From: Nocardioides sp. NBC_00368
GTDB taxonomy: Bacteria > Actinomycetota > Actinomycetes > Propionibacteriales > Nocardioidaceae
Reading direction: 5' to 3'
DNA: 64,000 nucleotides
NCBI RefSeq assembly: GCF_036090055.1
Contig: NZ_CP107970.1
Span: 4,547,001-4,611,000, forward strand
Shown: positions 35,605 to 42,878 of the stretch, in pieces
How positions within the stretch are numbered: the stretch's first letter is position 1
Layout: every line of letters begins with the position of its first letter
The notes under the pieces: model-generated
What the model was told of the DNA's origin: nothing
The model's input: the letters and a program-made list of their open reading frames with translations, nothing else
The model's database searches: none
Position numbers and translations under genes: made by a program

Positions 35605-36024
35605 CTAACCCGCGATCAGCTCCACCGGGATGTTGCCGGCGGTGGCCTTCGAGTACGGGCACAGGGTGTGCGCGACCTCCATGAGCGCCCGCAGGGTGAC
35701 GTGGTCGACGCCGGTCGCCGAAGCCCGGAGGACCGCGCTCAGGTTGTGGTCCCCGTTGTCTGCGGTCACGGTGATCTCGGCGGTGACCTCGGTGTCACCG
35801 AGCCGGATCTGACGGTCGGCGGCGGCCTTGCCGAGTGCACCGCGGAAGCACGCGGACCATCCGGCGCCCAGGAGCTGCTCCGGGTTGGTGCCGGCGCCGT
35901 TGCCGCCCAGCTCGACGGGGTAGGCGTGCAGGACGTCGAGATTGCCGTCGGGGGTGGTGCTCCGGCCTCCGTTGCGGCCCTCGCCGACCGTGGTGACGAC
36001 GGCCGTGTAGCTCTTGCTGGTCAT
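35605..36024 (-). CDS. ohr: Ohr-type organic hydroperoxide resistance protein
   Basis: 139 residues, the normal Ohr length. The two redox cysteines are in GWSACFRGAL (peroxidatic) and HTLCPYSKAT (resolving), with catalytic Arg expected in the N-terminal half (GEGRNGGR). Ohr reduces organic and fatty-acid hydroperoxides using lipoyl thiols. It follows the MFS gene at 36.1-37.3 kb on the same strand after 57 bp, so it may share its promoter and its TetR control rather than the usual OhrR (MarR) control; no ohrR is present. Confidence 0.92.
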   Translation of the reverse strand: MTSKSYTAVVTTVGEGRNGGRSTTPDGNLDVLHAYPVELGGNGAGTNPEQLLGAGWSACFRGALGKAAADRQIRLGDTEVTAEITVTADNGDHNLSAVLRASATGVDHVTLRALMEVAHTLCPYSKATAGNIPVELIAG

Positions 36025-36081
36025 CGATGGTTCTCTTTCTCTTCCGATCCCTGGCGGTCGCCAGGGAGGTGTGTGGGTCGC

Positions 36082-37293
36082 TCAGGCGCCTACGGCGGCG
36101 GTCCGGCTGGACGCGCGGCGGCCGAGGCCGGCCTGGACGACGATCGCGAGCGCGGCGACGGCGATGAGGACCCCGGCGTACAGCTCGAAGGTCGGGATCA
36201 GGCCCCATCGCTGAGCGAGCTGGCCGGCGATGATCACGGGAACACCGAAGGAGAGGTACGCGACGGTGTAGATCCCGGCGAAGACGCCGGCCCGGTCCTG
36301 GGGCCGGATGTGTGGGGCGACGAGGCGGAGCTGGCCCCCGAAGGCCCCGCCGAACCCGAGCCCTCCGAGGACCGCCCCGAGCCAGAGGATCGGGAGTGAC
36401 GTCGTGAGGACGCCGGCGACCACGACGACCATGCCGATGAGCACGAGCACCTTTCCCGCGATCGTGCTCCGGCGGGCGGGATGCCGGGCGAAGTAGAAGC
36501 TGGCGATCGCTGCGACGAACGGTCCGAGGAAGGCGGTGAACCCGGTCACCAGACCGCCATCCAGGCCGAACTGGAGACGCAGGACCGATGGTGAGAGTCC
36601 GAGGAAGAAGGCCGGGGTCATCCAGGCCGCGACGTGGACGGGAATCCCGGCCAGGAACTCGGTCCGGATGTTGCTGGGCACGCTGATCCGGGGTGCCAAC
36701 GACTGCCAGGCGCCCGGTCGCGGGTCGGAGGTCTCGCTGGTGAACACGACGAAGACCATCGCCAGCACCATCACCAGCGAGAGCGTGCCGAACACCAGGG
36801 TGTTGGCGTCCGGGAGGAGCTGCACCGCGGCACCGGTCGCGAGCGCGCCGAGGGCGAGACCTCCGGCGACCGACGCCGCTGCCAGCCCGCCGGCGAGCAT
36901 CTTCATGTGGGCGGGCGCGTGCTCGACGATCGCTGCGCTGAAAGCGCTCGTGGCGAGGCCGGTCGCCAGCCCCTGGATCGCACGGGCGACGATCACCCAG
37001 CCGATGTCGGGGGCGGCGAGGAAGGCGACCATCGAGATCAGCTCCCCGGCCAGGGCCGTGACGAGGACCGGCCGGCGGCCGAGATGGTCGGACAGGGAGC
37101 CGCCGACCAGGAGCGCCACGAGCAGGCCGAGGGCGTAGACCGAGAAGGCGAAGGTCAGGGTGCCGGCCGAGAACCCCCACTCCTGCTGACGGAGGGCCAG
37201 CAGCGGCGTCGGGGCGCCGGCCGCGAAGAAGAAGGCCGCGAAGATCGCGGCGAGCCCGGCGAATGCCGCCGTAGGGCTGAGGGTGCGTGACAT
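36082..37293 (-). CDS. MFS efflux transporter under TetR control
   Basis: 403 residues, 12 predicted helices; the MFS signature GGSLSDHLGRRPVLV is in loop 2-3, and WVIVARAIQGLATGLATSAF resembles motif C-like segments of drug/H+ antiporters. The N-terminus is FAGLAAIFAAFFFAAGAPTP. AAGGAG precedes the ATG. Three operator-like palindromes lie between this start and the divergent TetR gene, one of them directly over its 5' untranslated region, so tight repression by that TetR protein is expected. Substrate unknown. Confidence 0.88.
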   Translation of the reverse strand: MSRTLSPTAAFAGLAAIFAAFFFAAGAPTPLLALRQQEWGFSAGTLTFAFSVYALGLLVALLVGGSLSDHLGRRPVLVTALAGELISMVAFLAAPDIGWVIVARAIQGLATGLATSAFSAAIVEHAPAHMKMLAGGLAAASVAGGLALGALATGAAVQLLPDANTLVFGTLSLVMVLAMVFVVFTSETSDPRPGAWQSLAPRISVPSNIRTEFLAGIPVHVAAWMTPAFFLGLSPSVLRLQFGLDGGLVTGFTAFLGPFVAAIASFYFARHPARRSTIAGKVLVLIGMVVVVAGVLTTSLPILWLGAVLGGLGFGGAFGGQLRLVAPHIRPQDRAGVFAGIYTVAYLSFGVPVIIAGQLAQRWGLIPTFELYAGVLIAVAALAIVVQAGLGRRASSRTAAVGA

Positions 37294-37304
37294 CGGAGGA
37301 CTCC

Positions 37305-37388
37305 TTAGACAGATCGGTCTAACTTCATGGGTCCATTTAGACAGATCTGTTCAAGCAAGTCAAGCCGTTTAGACAGACTTGTCTGATA
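37305..37388. promoter_or_regulatory. three TetR operators between MFS and tetR genes
   Basis: TTAGACAGATCGGTCTAA (37305-37322, near-perfect palindrome), TTTAGACAGATCTGTTCAA (37336-37354) and TTTAGACAGACTTGTCTGAT (from 37368) share the core TTAGACAGAnnnGTCTrA. Centres are about 31-32 bp apart (three helical turns), so three repressor dimers could bind one face of the DNA. Confidence 0.8.
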
Positions 37389-37398
37389 TTCTTCTTCC

Positions 37399-37968
37399 AT
37401 GAGCACGAAGAGGCCATCCGCACGGCAGCGTCTGCTGGAGACGGCCGACCGCCTGTTCTACGCAGAGGGCGTGCACACGGTCGGCATCGACAGGATCATC
37501 GAGGAGGCCGGCGTCGCGAAGGGTTCGTTGTTCTACAACTTCTCGGGCAAGGACGAGCTGGTCGCTGCCTACCTCGAAGGGCGCCATCAGCGCCGGCGCG
37601 AGCGCACGGAGCACCATCAGAATGCCGTGTCCGATCCGGTCGAGAAGCTCCTCGCGAGCTTCGACGCTCTCGACGAGGTGGCGCATCTTCCGACCTATCG
37701 GGGCTGTCCGTTCGCCAACGCGAGCGTCGAGGCAGCGGCAGGCAGCGCGGAGCTGGCCGCGCTGAAGGCCTTCCGCGGCTGGCTGCGGGAGATGCTGCTC
37801 TCGCTGGCGGTCGAGGCCGGCTACGACGATCCGGCCGCGGTCGCCGACCGGTTGCGGCTGCTCTACGACGGAGCCGTGGCCAACTCCCAGCTCGACTCGC
37901 ACCCGGAAGCCGTCCGGCTGGCCAGGGAGCTCGCCCGGACGGTGTTGGAGTCCTCCCCGCGTACCTGA
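37399..37968 (+). CDS. TetR-family repressor of the divergent MFS-ohr genes
   Basis: 189 residues. HTH: RQRLLETADRLFYAEGVHTV followed by GIDRIIEEAGVAKGSLFYNF and SGKDELVAAYL. The ligand domain has THLPTYRGCPFANAS-like sequence (HLPTYRGCPFANASVEAAAG), typical of a TetR subgroup that controls MFS genes. Its start is only 10 bp from the third operator, so it should be autoregulated. The single conserved Cys could make it redox sensitive, in line with the neighbouring ohr gene; that is speculation. Confidence 0.88.
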   Translation: MSTKRPSARQRLLETADRLFYAEGVHTVGIDRIIEEAGVAKGSLFYNFSGKDELVAAYLEGRHQRRRERTEHHQNAVSDPVEKLLASFDALDEVAHLPTYRGCPFANASVEAAAGSAELAALKAFRGWLREMLLSLAVEAGYDDPAAVADRLRLLYDGAVANSQLDSHPEAVRLARELARTVLESSPRT

Positions 37969-38029
37969 GACACCTGAGATACGCAGCGGGCCCGGACGCC
38001 ACCGCGTCCGGGCCCGATCTCGTCGCTCG

Positions 38030-38482
38030 TCAGGGGGCGACGGGGTAGTGGCTGGAGATCGCGATGCGGTTCCAGGCGTTGATGGCGATCGCGACCCAGG
38101 TGAGGGCGGCGATCTGCTTGTCGTCGAGGATGCTCTCGACATCCACCTTGGGGGCGGCGGCGGTGTGCAGGTCGCCGATGCGGGTGATCTGCTCGGCGAT
38201 GGTGAGGGCGGCCTGCTCCTCGGGGGTGAAGTACTGCGACTCCCACCAGGCGGCGACGAGGGCGAGACGGTCGGTGGTCTCGCCGTTCTTGAGGGCGTCC
38301 TGGGTGTGCATCCGCAGGCAGAAGGCGCAGCCGTTGATCTGCGAGGCGCGGAGCTTGACGAGGTCGACGGTGAGCCGGTCGACGCCGGCGACGGTGATGG
38401 CCTCCTCGACCGCCTCCTCCACGGCCATCTGGGCCTTGTACGCAGCGGGGAACAGCTTGGTCACGTTGACGTTGGCGAGCAT
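38030..38482 (-). CDS. carboxymuconolactone decarboxylase/AhpD-family protein, ECF41 partner
   Basis: 150 residues from ATG 38482 with GAAGGA upstream. The AhpD motif is NGCAFCLRMHTQDALK (E/N-x-C-x-x-C-x-x-x-H), which supports a peroxidase or disulfide-reductase activity. The rest, AAWWESQYFTPEEQAALTIA and WVAIAINAWNRIAISSHYPV, is the CMD helical core. CMD genes are the most frequent target of ECF41 sigma factors, and an ECF41 gene is divergent 138 bp away; control by it is inferred. Confidence 0.9.
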   Translation of the reverse strand: MLANVNVTKLFPAAYKAQMAVEEAVEEAITVAGVDRLTVDLVKLRASQINGCAFCLRMHTQDALKNGETTDRLALVAAWWESQYFTPEEQAALTIAEQITRIGDLHTAAAPKVDVESILDDKQIAALTWVAIAINAWNRIAISSHYPVAP

Positions 38483-38550
38483 CGTGGTCCTTCGGGTCTG
38501 GCCCGCCACAGCGCGGGCACTCATCAGGTTGACGAGGTGGCGCCGACGGA

Positions 38551-38570
38551 TGTGAGGTCGCCACCTCACA
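38551..38570. promoter_or_regulatory. palindrome in the CMD/ECF41 divergent promoter
   Basis: TGTGAGGTCGCCACCTCACA: 8-bp perfect arms around a 4-bp spacer, 51 bp before the sigma-factor start and 69 bp before the CMD start. The half TGTGAGG resembles the TGTCACA -35 element reported for ECF41 promoters only loosely, so it is either a promoter part or a regulator site. Confidence 0.45.
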
Positions 38571-38620
38571 TTCACACTGTCTGGCTCGTCACACTGGGTG
38601 AACCCGGAGGAGATGCGACG

Positions 38621-39502
38621 ATGCCTGACATGGACGACCTGGGCGAGGTGATGATCGAGCGCCGTCGCCTGATCGCGCTCGCCTACCGACTGCTCGGCAC
38701 GCTCGAGGAGGCCGAGGACGCGGTCCAGGAGACCTACCTGCGCTGGTACCGCCTCTCCGACGACGAACGGGCGGCGATCGACAACCCCTCCGGCTGGCTG
38801 AGCCGCGTCACCAGCCGGATCTGCCTCGACGTACTCAAGTCGGCGAGAGCCCGCCGGGAGAGGTACGTCGGCCCCTGGCTGCCCGAGCCGGTCAGGCCGG
38901 GTTTCCTGGCGGCCCCCGAGGATCCGGCCGACCGGGCGACCCTGGACGACACGGTGAGCACCGCGCTGCTGGTCGTGCTCGACGCGATGACCCCGGCCGA
39001 GCGGGTGGCGTTCGTGCTCCATGACATCTTCGCCGTCCCGTTCGGCGACGTCGCCGAGGTGGTCGGCCGCTCGCCGGCCGCGGTGCGGCAGCTCGCCGCC
39101 TCGGCACGACGCCGGGTCGCCCAGCAGCGCGACGACGTCGCGCCGCTGCCCGAGCACGACGACGTGGTCCGCGCCTTCGTCTCGGCCACCGCCGGCGGCG
39201 ACCTCGGCCGGCTGGTGACGCTGCTGGACCCGTCGGTCACGCTCCGTTCCGACGGCGGCGGCCGGGTCAGTGCGGCGCGCAACCCGATCGAGGGGCCGGA
39301 GAAGGTCGCCCGGTTCCTGCTGGGCGTGCTCACGAAGCGGCCGACCTGGACGATCCGCACGGAGGCCACCGCCGACGGCCTCGGGTTCACGCTCGTCGAG
39401 GACGGCGCTCACCGAGGCGTCGCCAACCTCCGGGTCGCCGGCGGCCGGGTCACCGACGTCTGGATCGTCCTCAACCCGGACAAGCTGGCCCGCTGGAGCT
39501 GA
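38621..39502 (+). CDS. ECF41-family sigma factor with SnoaL-like C-terminal extension
   Basis: 293 residues from ATG 38621 (GGAGGAG upstream). Sigma region 2 is ERRRLIALAYRLLGTLEEAE and DAVQETYLRWYRL; region 4 is MTPAERVAFVLHDIFAVPFG with DVAEVVGRSPAAVRQLAASA. All ECF41 hallmarks are visible: linker motif GPWLPEP, DGGG (SDGGGRVSAARNP) and the terminal NPDKL in the SnoaL/NTF2-like domain. In this group the extension acts as a built-in regulator, replacing an anti-sigma factor; none is encoded nearby. Divergent CMD gene is the likely target. Confidence 0.93.
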   Translation: MPDMDDLGEVMIERRRLIALAYRLLGTLEEAEDAVQETYLRWYRLSDDERAAIDNPSGWLSRVTSRICLDVLKSARARRERYVGPWLPEPVRPGFLAAPEDPADRATLDDTVSTALLVVLDAMTPAERVAFVLHDIFAVPFGDVAEVVGRSPAAVRQLAASARRRVAQQRDDVAPLPEHDDVVRAFVSATAGGDLGRLVTLLDPSVTLRSDGGGRVSAARNPIEGPEKVARFLLGVLTKRPTWTIRTEATADGLGFTLVEDGAHRGVANLRVAGGRVTDVWIVLNPDKLARWS

Positions 39503-39522
39503 CCGCTGCCCCCGGAGGCGGT

Positions 39523-39581
39523 AGTCCAGGGAGTTTCCGTCGGTCTACTCGCTGGTAATAGACCGGAACTCCCTGGACTAC
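39523..39581. repeat. structured intergenic repeat, type B copy 2
   Basis: 59-nt element, AGTCCAGGGAGTTTCCGTCG ... ACTCCCTGGACTAC, forming a long bulged stem. It separates the convergent sigma-factor and maleylpyruvate-isomerase genes. Aligns without gaps to 35541-35599. Confidence 0.7.
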
Positions 39582-39594
39582 CCCGACAGCCAGG

Positions 39595-40254
39595 TCACAG
39601 CCACGGCCCGAGCTCCGGCGCGTCGACGAGGCCGTGCGGCCGCCCGGCGAGCCAGGCGGCGACGTCGGGCAGCGAGCCCGCGACACCGCGCAGGTCGTCG
39701 TCGGAGAGCCCTCGCTTCGTACGGATCTCGCCGGCGAGGGCGAGCAGGAAGTCGTCGGGGAGGTCGGCGAAGGTGATTCCGACGCCGAGGTCGACGGCGT
39801 GGATGCAGACCTCACGGGCGCGCATCCACGGGACGTCGCTGGCCTTGCGGGTGACGAGCTGCGCGGTGATGATCTCGTGCTCCCATTGCGAGGCGGTCAG
39901 CCGGTCCATGGCCGCGTCGAGCTCGCCGGCGCCGCGGAGATACCACTCGCGGAGCTCCTCGGCCGGCCGCGTCGCCGCCGCCTCGATGTCGGCGTTGCGC
40001 TGCTCGGTGGAGGCGTACATCCGCTTCTCCACGCCGGTCTCCGCCCAGGAGATCAGGTTGCCGAGGGCATCGGCGTTGGCGGCGACGTGGCCGATCAGAT
40101 GCTTGCGGGTCCAGCCCGGCAGCTGCGAGTCGGCCTCGAAGTCGGCGGCAGAAAGGCCGTCGATGGCGCCGGTCAGCAGGGCCGTGCCCTCCCTGGCCCA
40201 GCGACGGGAGTCGTCGAACGTACGCGTCGGGGTGGTGCCGATCAGGACGGACAT
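39595..40254 (-). CDS. mycothiol-dependent maleylpyruvate isomerase family protein
   Basis: 219 residues from ATG 40254. N-terminal DinB-like/MDMPI fold with the metal-binding pattern GWTRKHLIGHVAANADALGN (H in the WTRxHLIGHVA motif) and the later VPWMRAREVCIHAVDLGVG, which carries the second conserved His. The C-terminal SCP2-like part is short. The mycothiol-dependent enzyme isomerises maleylpyruvate to fumarylpyruvate in the gentisate pathway. It lies 5 bp downstream of a fumarylpyruvate hydrolase gene on the same strand, which supports the specific role. No gentisate 1,2-dioxygenase gene is in view. Confidence 0.88.
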   Translation of the reverse strand: MSVLIGTTPTRTFDDSRRWAREGTALLTGAIDGLSAADFEADSQLPGWTRKHLIGHVAANADALGNLISWAETGVEKRMYASTEQRNADIEAAATRPAEELREWYLRGAGELDAAMDRLTASQWEHEIITAQLVTRKASDVPWMRAREVCIHAVDLGVGITFADLPDDFLLALAGEIRTKRGLSDDDLRGVAGSLPDVAAWLAGRPHGLVDAPELGPWL

Positions 40255-40259
40255 CGTGT

Positions 40260-41090
40260 TCAGCCTTTCACGATCGTGTTGGTGAGGGTGCCGATGCCCT
40301 CGATGGTGATCTCGACGGTCTCCCCGCCCCACAGGAACTCCTGAGGTGCGCGGGCGTGCCCGACCCCGCCGTTGGTGCCGGTGAGGATCAGGTCGCCGGG
40401 GCGCAGCGTGGTGATCGTGGAGATGTAGCGGACCAGGTCGACCGGGTCGAAGAGCAGGTCGGAGGTGTTCGCGCTCTGCTTCTCGACGCCGTCGACGGTC
40501 AGCCTCGCGGCCAGCTGCGGACGTACGCCGCCGGGCAGCTCGTCAGGAGTCACGACGTAGGGGCCGACCGGTGTGGTGGCCTCCCACATCTTGCCCTGCA
40601 GCCACTCGCGGGTGCGGAACTGCCAGTCGCGGACCGAGTAGTCGTTGGCCGCGGTGAAGCCGGCGATCGCTGCGGCGGCCTGCTCCTCGTCCGCGTGCCG
40701 CACGGTCGAGCCGATCACGATCGTCAGCTCGCACTCCCAGTCGAGCTGCTCGGTCTCGGCGGGCTTGGCCACCGCGTCGTTCGCGCCGGTCAGGGTGTCG
40801 GCGAACTTGGCGAACAGGACCGGGTACTCGGGCAGGTCACGGCCCATCTCCTCGATGTGGCTGCGGTAGTTGAGCCCGACGCAGACGACCTTGCTGGGCC
40901 GGGGCACGACCGGCGCGAAGTCGGCGCCGTCGGCCGGATAGGTGGTCGATCCGGTCGAGGACGCCCGGGAACTCCAGTCCTCCTCTGCGAGGAGGTCGCC
41001 CACGGAGGCGTAACCCAGGTCCACGTGCTGGTCCCCGTCGAGCCTGACCGCGCGGGTTCCCTTGGCCGTACGGATGGTGGCGAGCTTCAT
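40260..41090 (-). CDS. fumarylacetoacetate hydrolase family protein (probable fumarylpyruvate hydrolase)
   Basis: 276 residues. FAH-fold signatures: KVVCVGLNYRSHIEEMG, VLFAKFADTLTGANDAV, metal ligands in LDWECELTIVIG (E-x-E), FTAANDYSVRDWQFRTREWL, and the terminal GDLILTGTNGGVGHARAP. The enzyme hydrolyses the C-C bond of an acylpyruvate. The isomerase partner downstream points to fumarylpyruvate as substrate (products fumarate and pyruvate). First gene of a two-gene operon; a divergent IclR regulator starts 135 bp upstream. Confidence 0.9.
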   Translation of the reverse strand: MKLATIRTAKGTRAVRLDGDQHVDLGYASVGDLLAEEDWSSRASSTGSTTYPADGADFAPVVPRPSKVVCVGLNYRSHIEEMGRDLPEYPVLFAKFADTLTGANDAVAKPAETEQLDWECELTIVIGSTVRHADEEQAAAAIAGFTAANDYSVRDWQFRTREWLQGKMWEATTPVGPYVVTPDELPGGVRPQLAARLTVDGVEKQSANTSDLLFDPVDLVRYISTITTLRPGDLILTGTNGGVGHARAPQEFLWGGETVEITIEGIGTLTNTIVKG

Positions 41091-41225
41091 CGTCTGGTGT
41101 TCCTCACTTGTCGAGGGGAGGGCTTCGGAGACGTGGCCATTCTCACAGCGCCGTCCCGAGCTCGGGCAATCTCCTGCGGAGGCGAGCGATAGATGCCAGG
41201 TTTGGTGTGATCAGGAAGAGGTGGG

Positions 41226-41999
41226 ATGGACAAGCCGCTCAAGACCCGGCCCCCGTACGCGATCACGAGCGTCGACCACGCACTCAAGCTGGCGACGATC
41301 CTTCAGCTCGAAGGCCGCTTGACCGTCTCGGAGGCAGCGGCTCGGCTCGACGTCGCTCGCTCCACCGCCCACCGACTGCTCGCGATGCTGGTCTACCGGG
41401 ACTTCGCGGTCCAGGACGAGGACAAGGTCTACCGGGCCGGACCGGTGCTGGAGCTGGCCGCCCACTCGCGCTCGACCGCCTCCCGGCTCCGCCAGGTGGC
41501 GCTGCCGCACCTGCAGCGCCTGGTCGACCTGCTCGGCGAGTCCGCCAACGTCGCCGTGCGCGCGGGCGACACCTGCCGGTTCATCGCCTCGGTCGAGTCG
41601 CCGCAGTCGCTCAAGGTCGGCTCCCGCGAGGGCATGGTCTTCCCCGCCCACCGCACCACCGCGGGCCTCCTGCTGCTGGCCCAGATCTCCGAGGACGAGC
41701 TCGCCTCGCTCTACAGCCGGGAGAGGTACGCGGACCACCTGGCCGATCGCCCGGACCTCGAGGCGCTGCGCACCGAGCTGGAGCGCGTACGCCGCAACGG
41801 TTTCGCCTTCAACGACGGCCGCTCCGAGCGGGGCGTGGTCGCCGTCGGGGTGCCGGTCCGTGGCGCCGGTGGCGACGTCGTCGCCGGGATGTCCATCTCC
41901 ATGCCCAGCGTCCGCTACGACAAGGAGTCGCTGCCGAGCATCGTCGCGACCCTGATGTCCGGTGCGGCGTCCCTGGAGCGTGACCTGAGTCAAGGGTGA
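41226..41999 (+). CDS. IclR-family regulator
   Basis: 257 residues. Winged HTH: DHALKLATILQLEGRLTVSE followed by AAARLDVARSTAHRLLAMLV. The effector domain has LPHLQRLVDLLGESANVAVR, VFPAHRTTAGLLLLAQ and GVVAVGVPVRGAGGDVVAGM, all standard for IclR. It is divergent from the fumarylpyruvate hydrolase-isomerase operon and so is its likely regulator, with gentisate or a ring-cleavage product as effector. The 135-bp gap holds no strong palindrome that I could see. Confidence 0.9.
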   Translation: MDKPLKTRPPYAITSVDHALKLATILQLEGRLTVSEAAARLDVARSTAHRLLAMLVYRDFAVQDEDKVYRAGPVLELAAHSRSTASRLRQVALPHLQRLVDLLGESANVAVRAGDTCRFIASVESPQSLKVGSREGMVFPAHRTTAGLLLLAQISEDELASLYSRERYADHLADRPDLEALRTELERVRRNGFAFNDGRSERGVVAVGVPVRGAGGDVVAGMSISMPSVRYDKESLPSIVATLMSGAASLERDLSQG

Positions 42000-42052
42000 T
42001 CTGCGTCAACTTGATGCCGGTAGCGTCGGTTGGCGAGTTAACCTAGAGGCCG

Positions 42053-42871
42053 ATGAGCAATACTCCCCCCTCCATCGACACCAAAGCATCGAAACCGGCC
42101 GGCATCGACTGGCTAGCCACCACCGCAGGCGCTCTTGCCGCCGTCACCTCCGCGCTGCTGCTCTCCACTCTCGGAGCCGTGGGCACCCTGATCGGGGCGG
42201 CGATCGGCAGCGTCGCGGCCACCGTCGGCTCCAACCTCTACACGCAGTGGCTCGCCAAGACCCACCAGAAGGTGACCAGCGTCCAGGCGATCGCCCGGTG
42301 GCGGTCGGCCGGGCTGGCCGGCGCACGGAGCGAGGCTTCTTCGGAACCCGAGGCCGAGACGGGGGACGGGAGCACCGCGACCGAAGCCACCGAGGTCACC
42401 GACACCGAGCCGATGCCGTCGTGGCGGGAGCGCCTCGAGGCGCTGCCCTGGAAGCGGATCGCTCTGCTCTCGCTGGCGATGTTCGTGGTGGTGGTCGCCG
42501 TGATCACGGTCTTCGAGCTCCTGGCCGGGCGCAGTGTCAGCTCGATCGTGGGCAACGGTGACGGCGGCACGACGCTCTCCCGCGTGACCGGCGGCGGATC
42601 GGACGCTCGCGACGAGGGGCCGGGCGAGGACCCGTCGAGCGGTGCCACCGCGACGCCGGAGGAGTCCGCGAGCACCACCACCGAGCCCTCGGAGGAGGCG
42701 CCCCAGGAGTCGGAGTCGCCCGCGACGGGGGACCCGAGCGCCGAGCCGTCCACCTCGACCGGCCCGAGCGCGACGCCGTCGGAGCAGCCGAGCGAGAGCG
42801 CCGGCACGTCCAGCGAGCCGTCGCCCACGGCAGGAGCCTCCTCGGAGGCCACCGACCCGGCGACTCCCTGA
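42053..42871 (+). CDS. membrane protein with long Ser/Thr/Pro/Glu-rich extracellular tail
   Basis: 272 residues. A first hydrophobic block (GALAAVTSALLLSTLGAVGT and LIGAAIGSVAATVGSNLYTQ) with a glycine-zipper look, a charged cytoplasmic loop, a second helix (ALLSLAMFVVVVAVITVFEL), then about 105 residues of low-complexity S/T/P/E/G sequence (for example SSGATATPEESASTTTEPSE). No family-specific catalytic motif. The tail could span the cell wall. Convergent with the membrane-anchored paralogue at 42879, their stops only 7 bp apart. Confidence 0.82.
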   Translation: MSNTPPSIDTKASKPAGIDWLATTAGALAAVTSALLLSTLGAVGTLIGAAIGSVAATVGSNLYTQWLAKTHQKVTSVQAIARWRSAGLAGARSEASSEPEAETGDGSTATEATEVTDTEPMPSWRERLEALPWKRIALLSLAMFVVVVAVITVFELLAGRSVSSIVGNGDGGTTLSRVTGGGSDARDEGPGEDPSSGATATPEESASTTTEPSEEAPQESESPATGDPSAEPSTSTGPSATPSEQPSESAGTSSEPSPTAGASSEATDPATP

Positions 42872-42878
42872 GCCGGGG

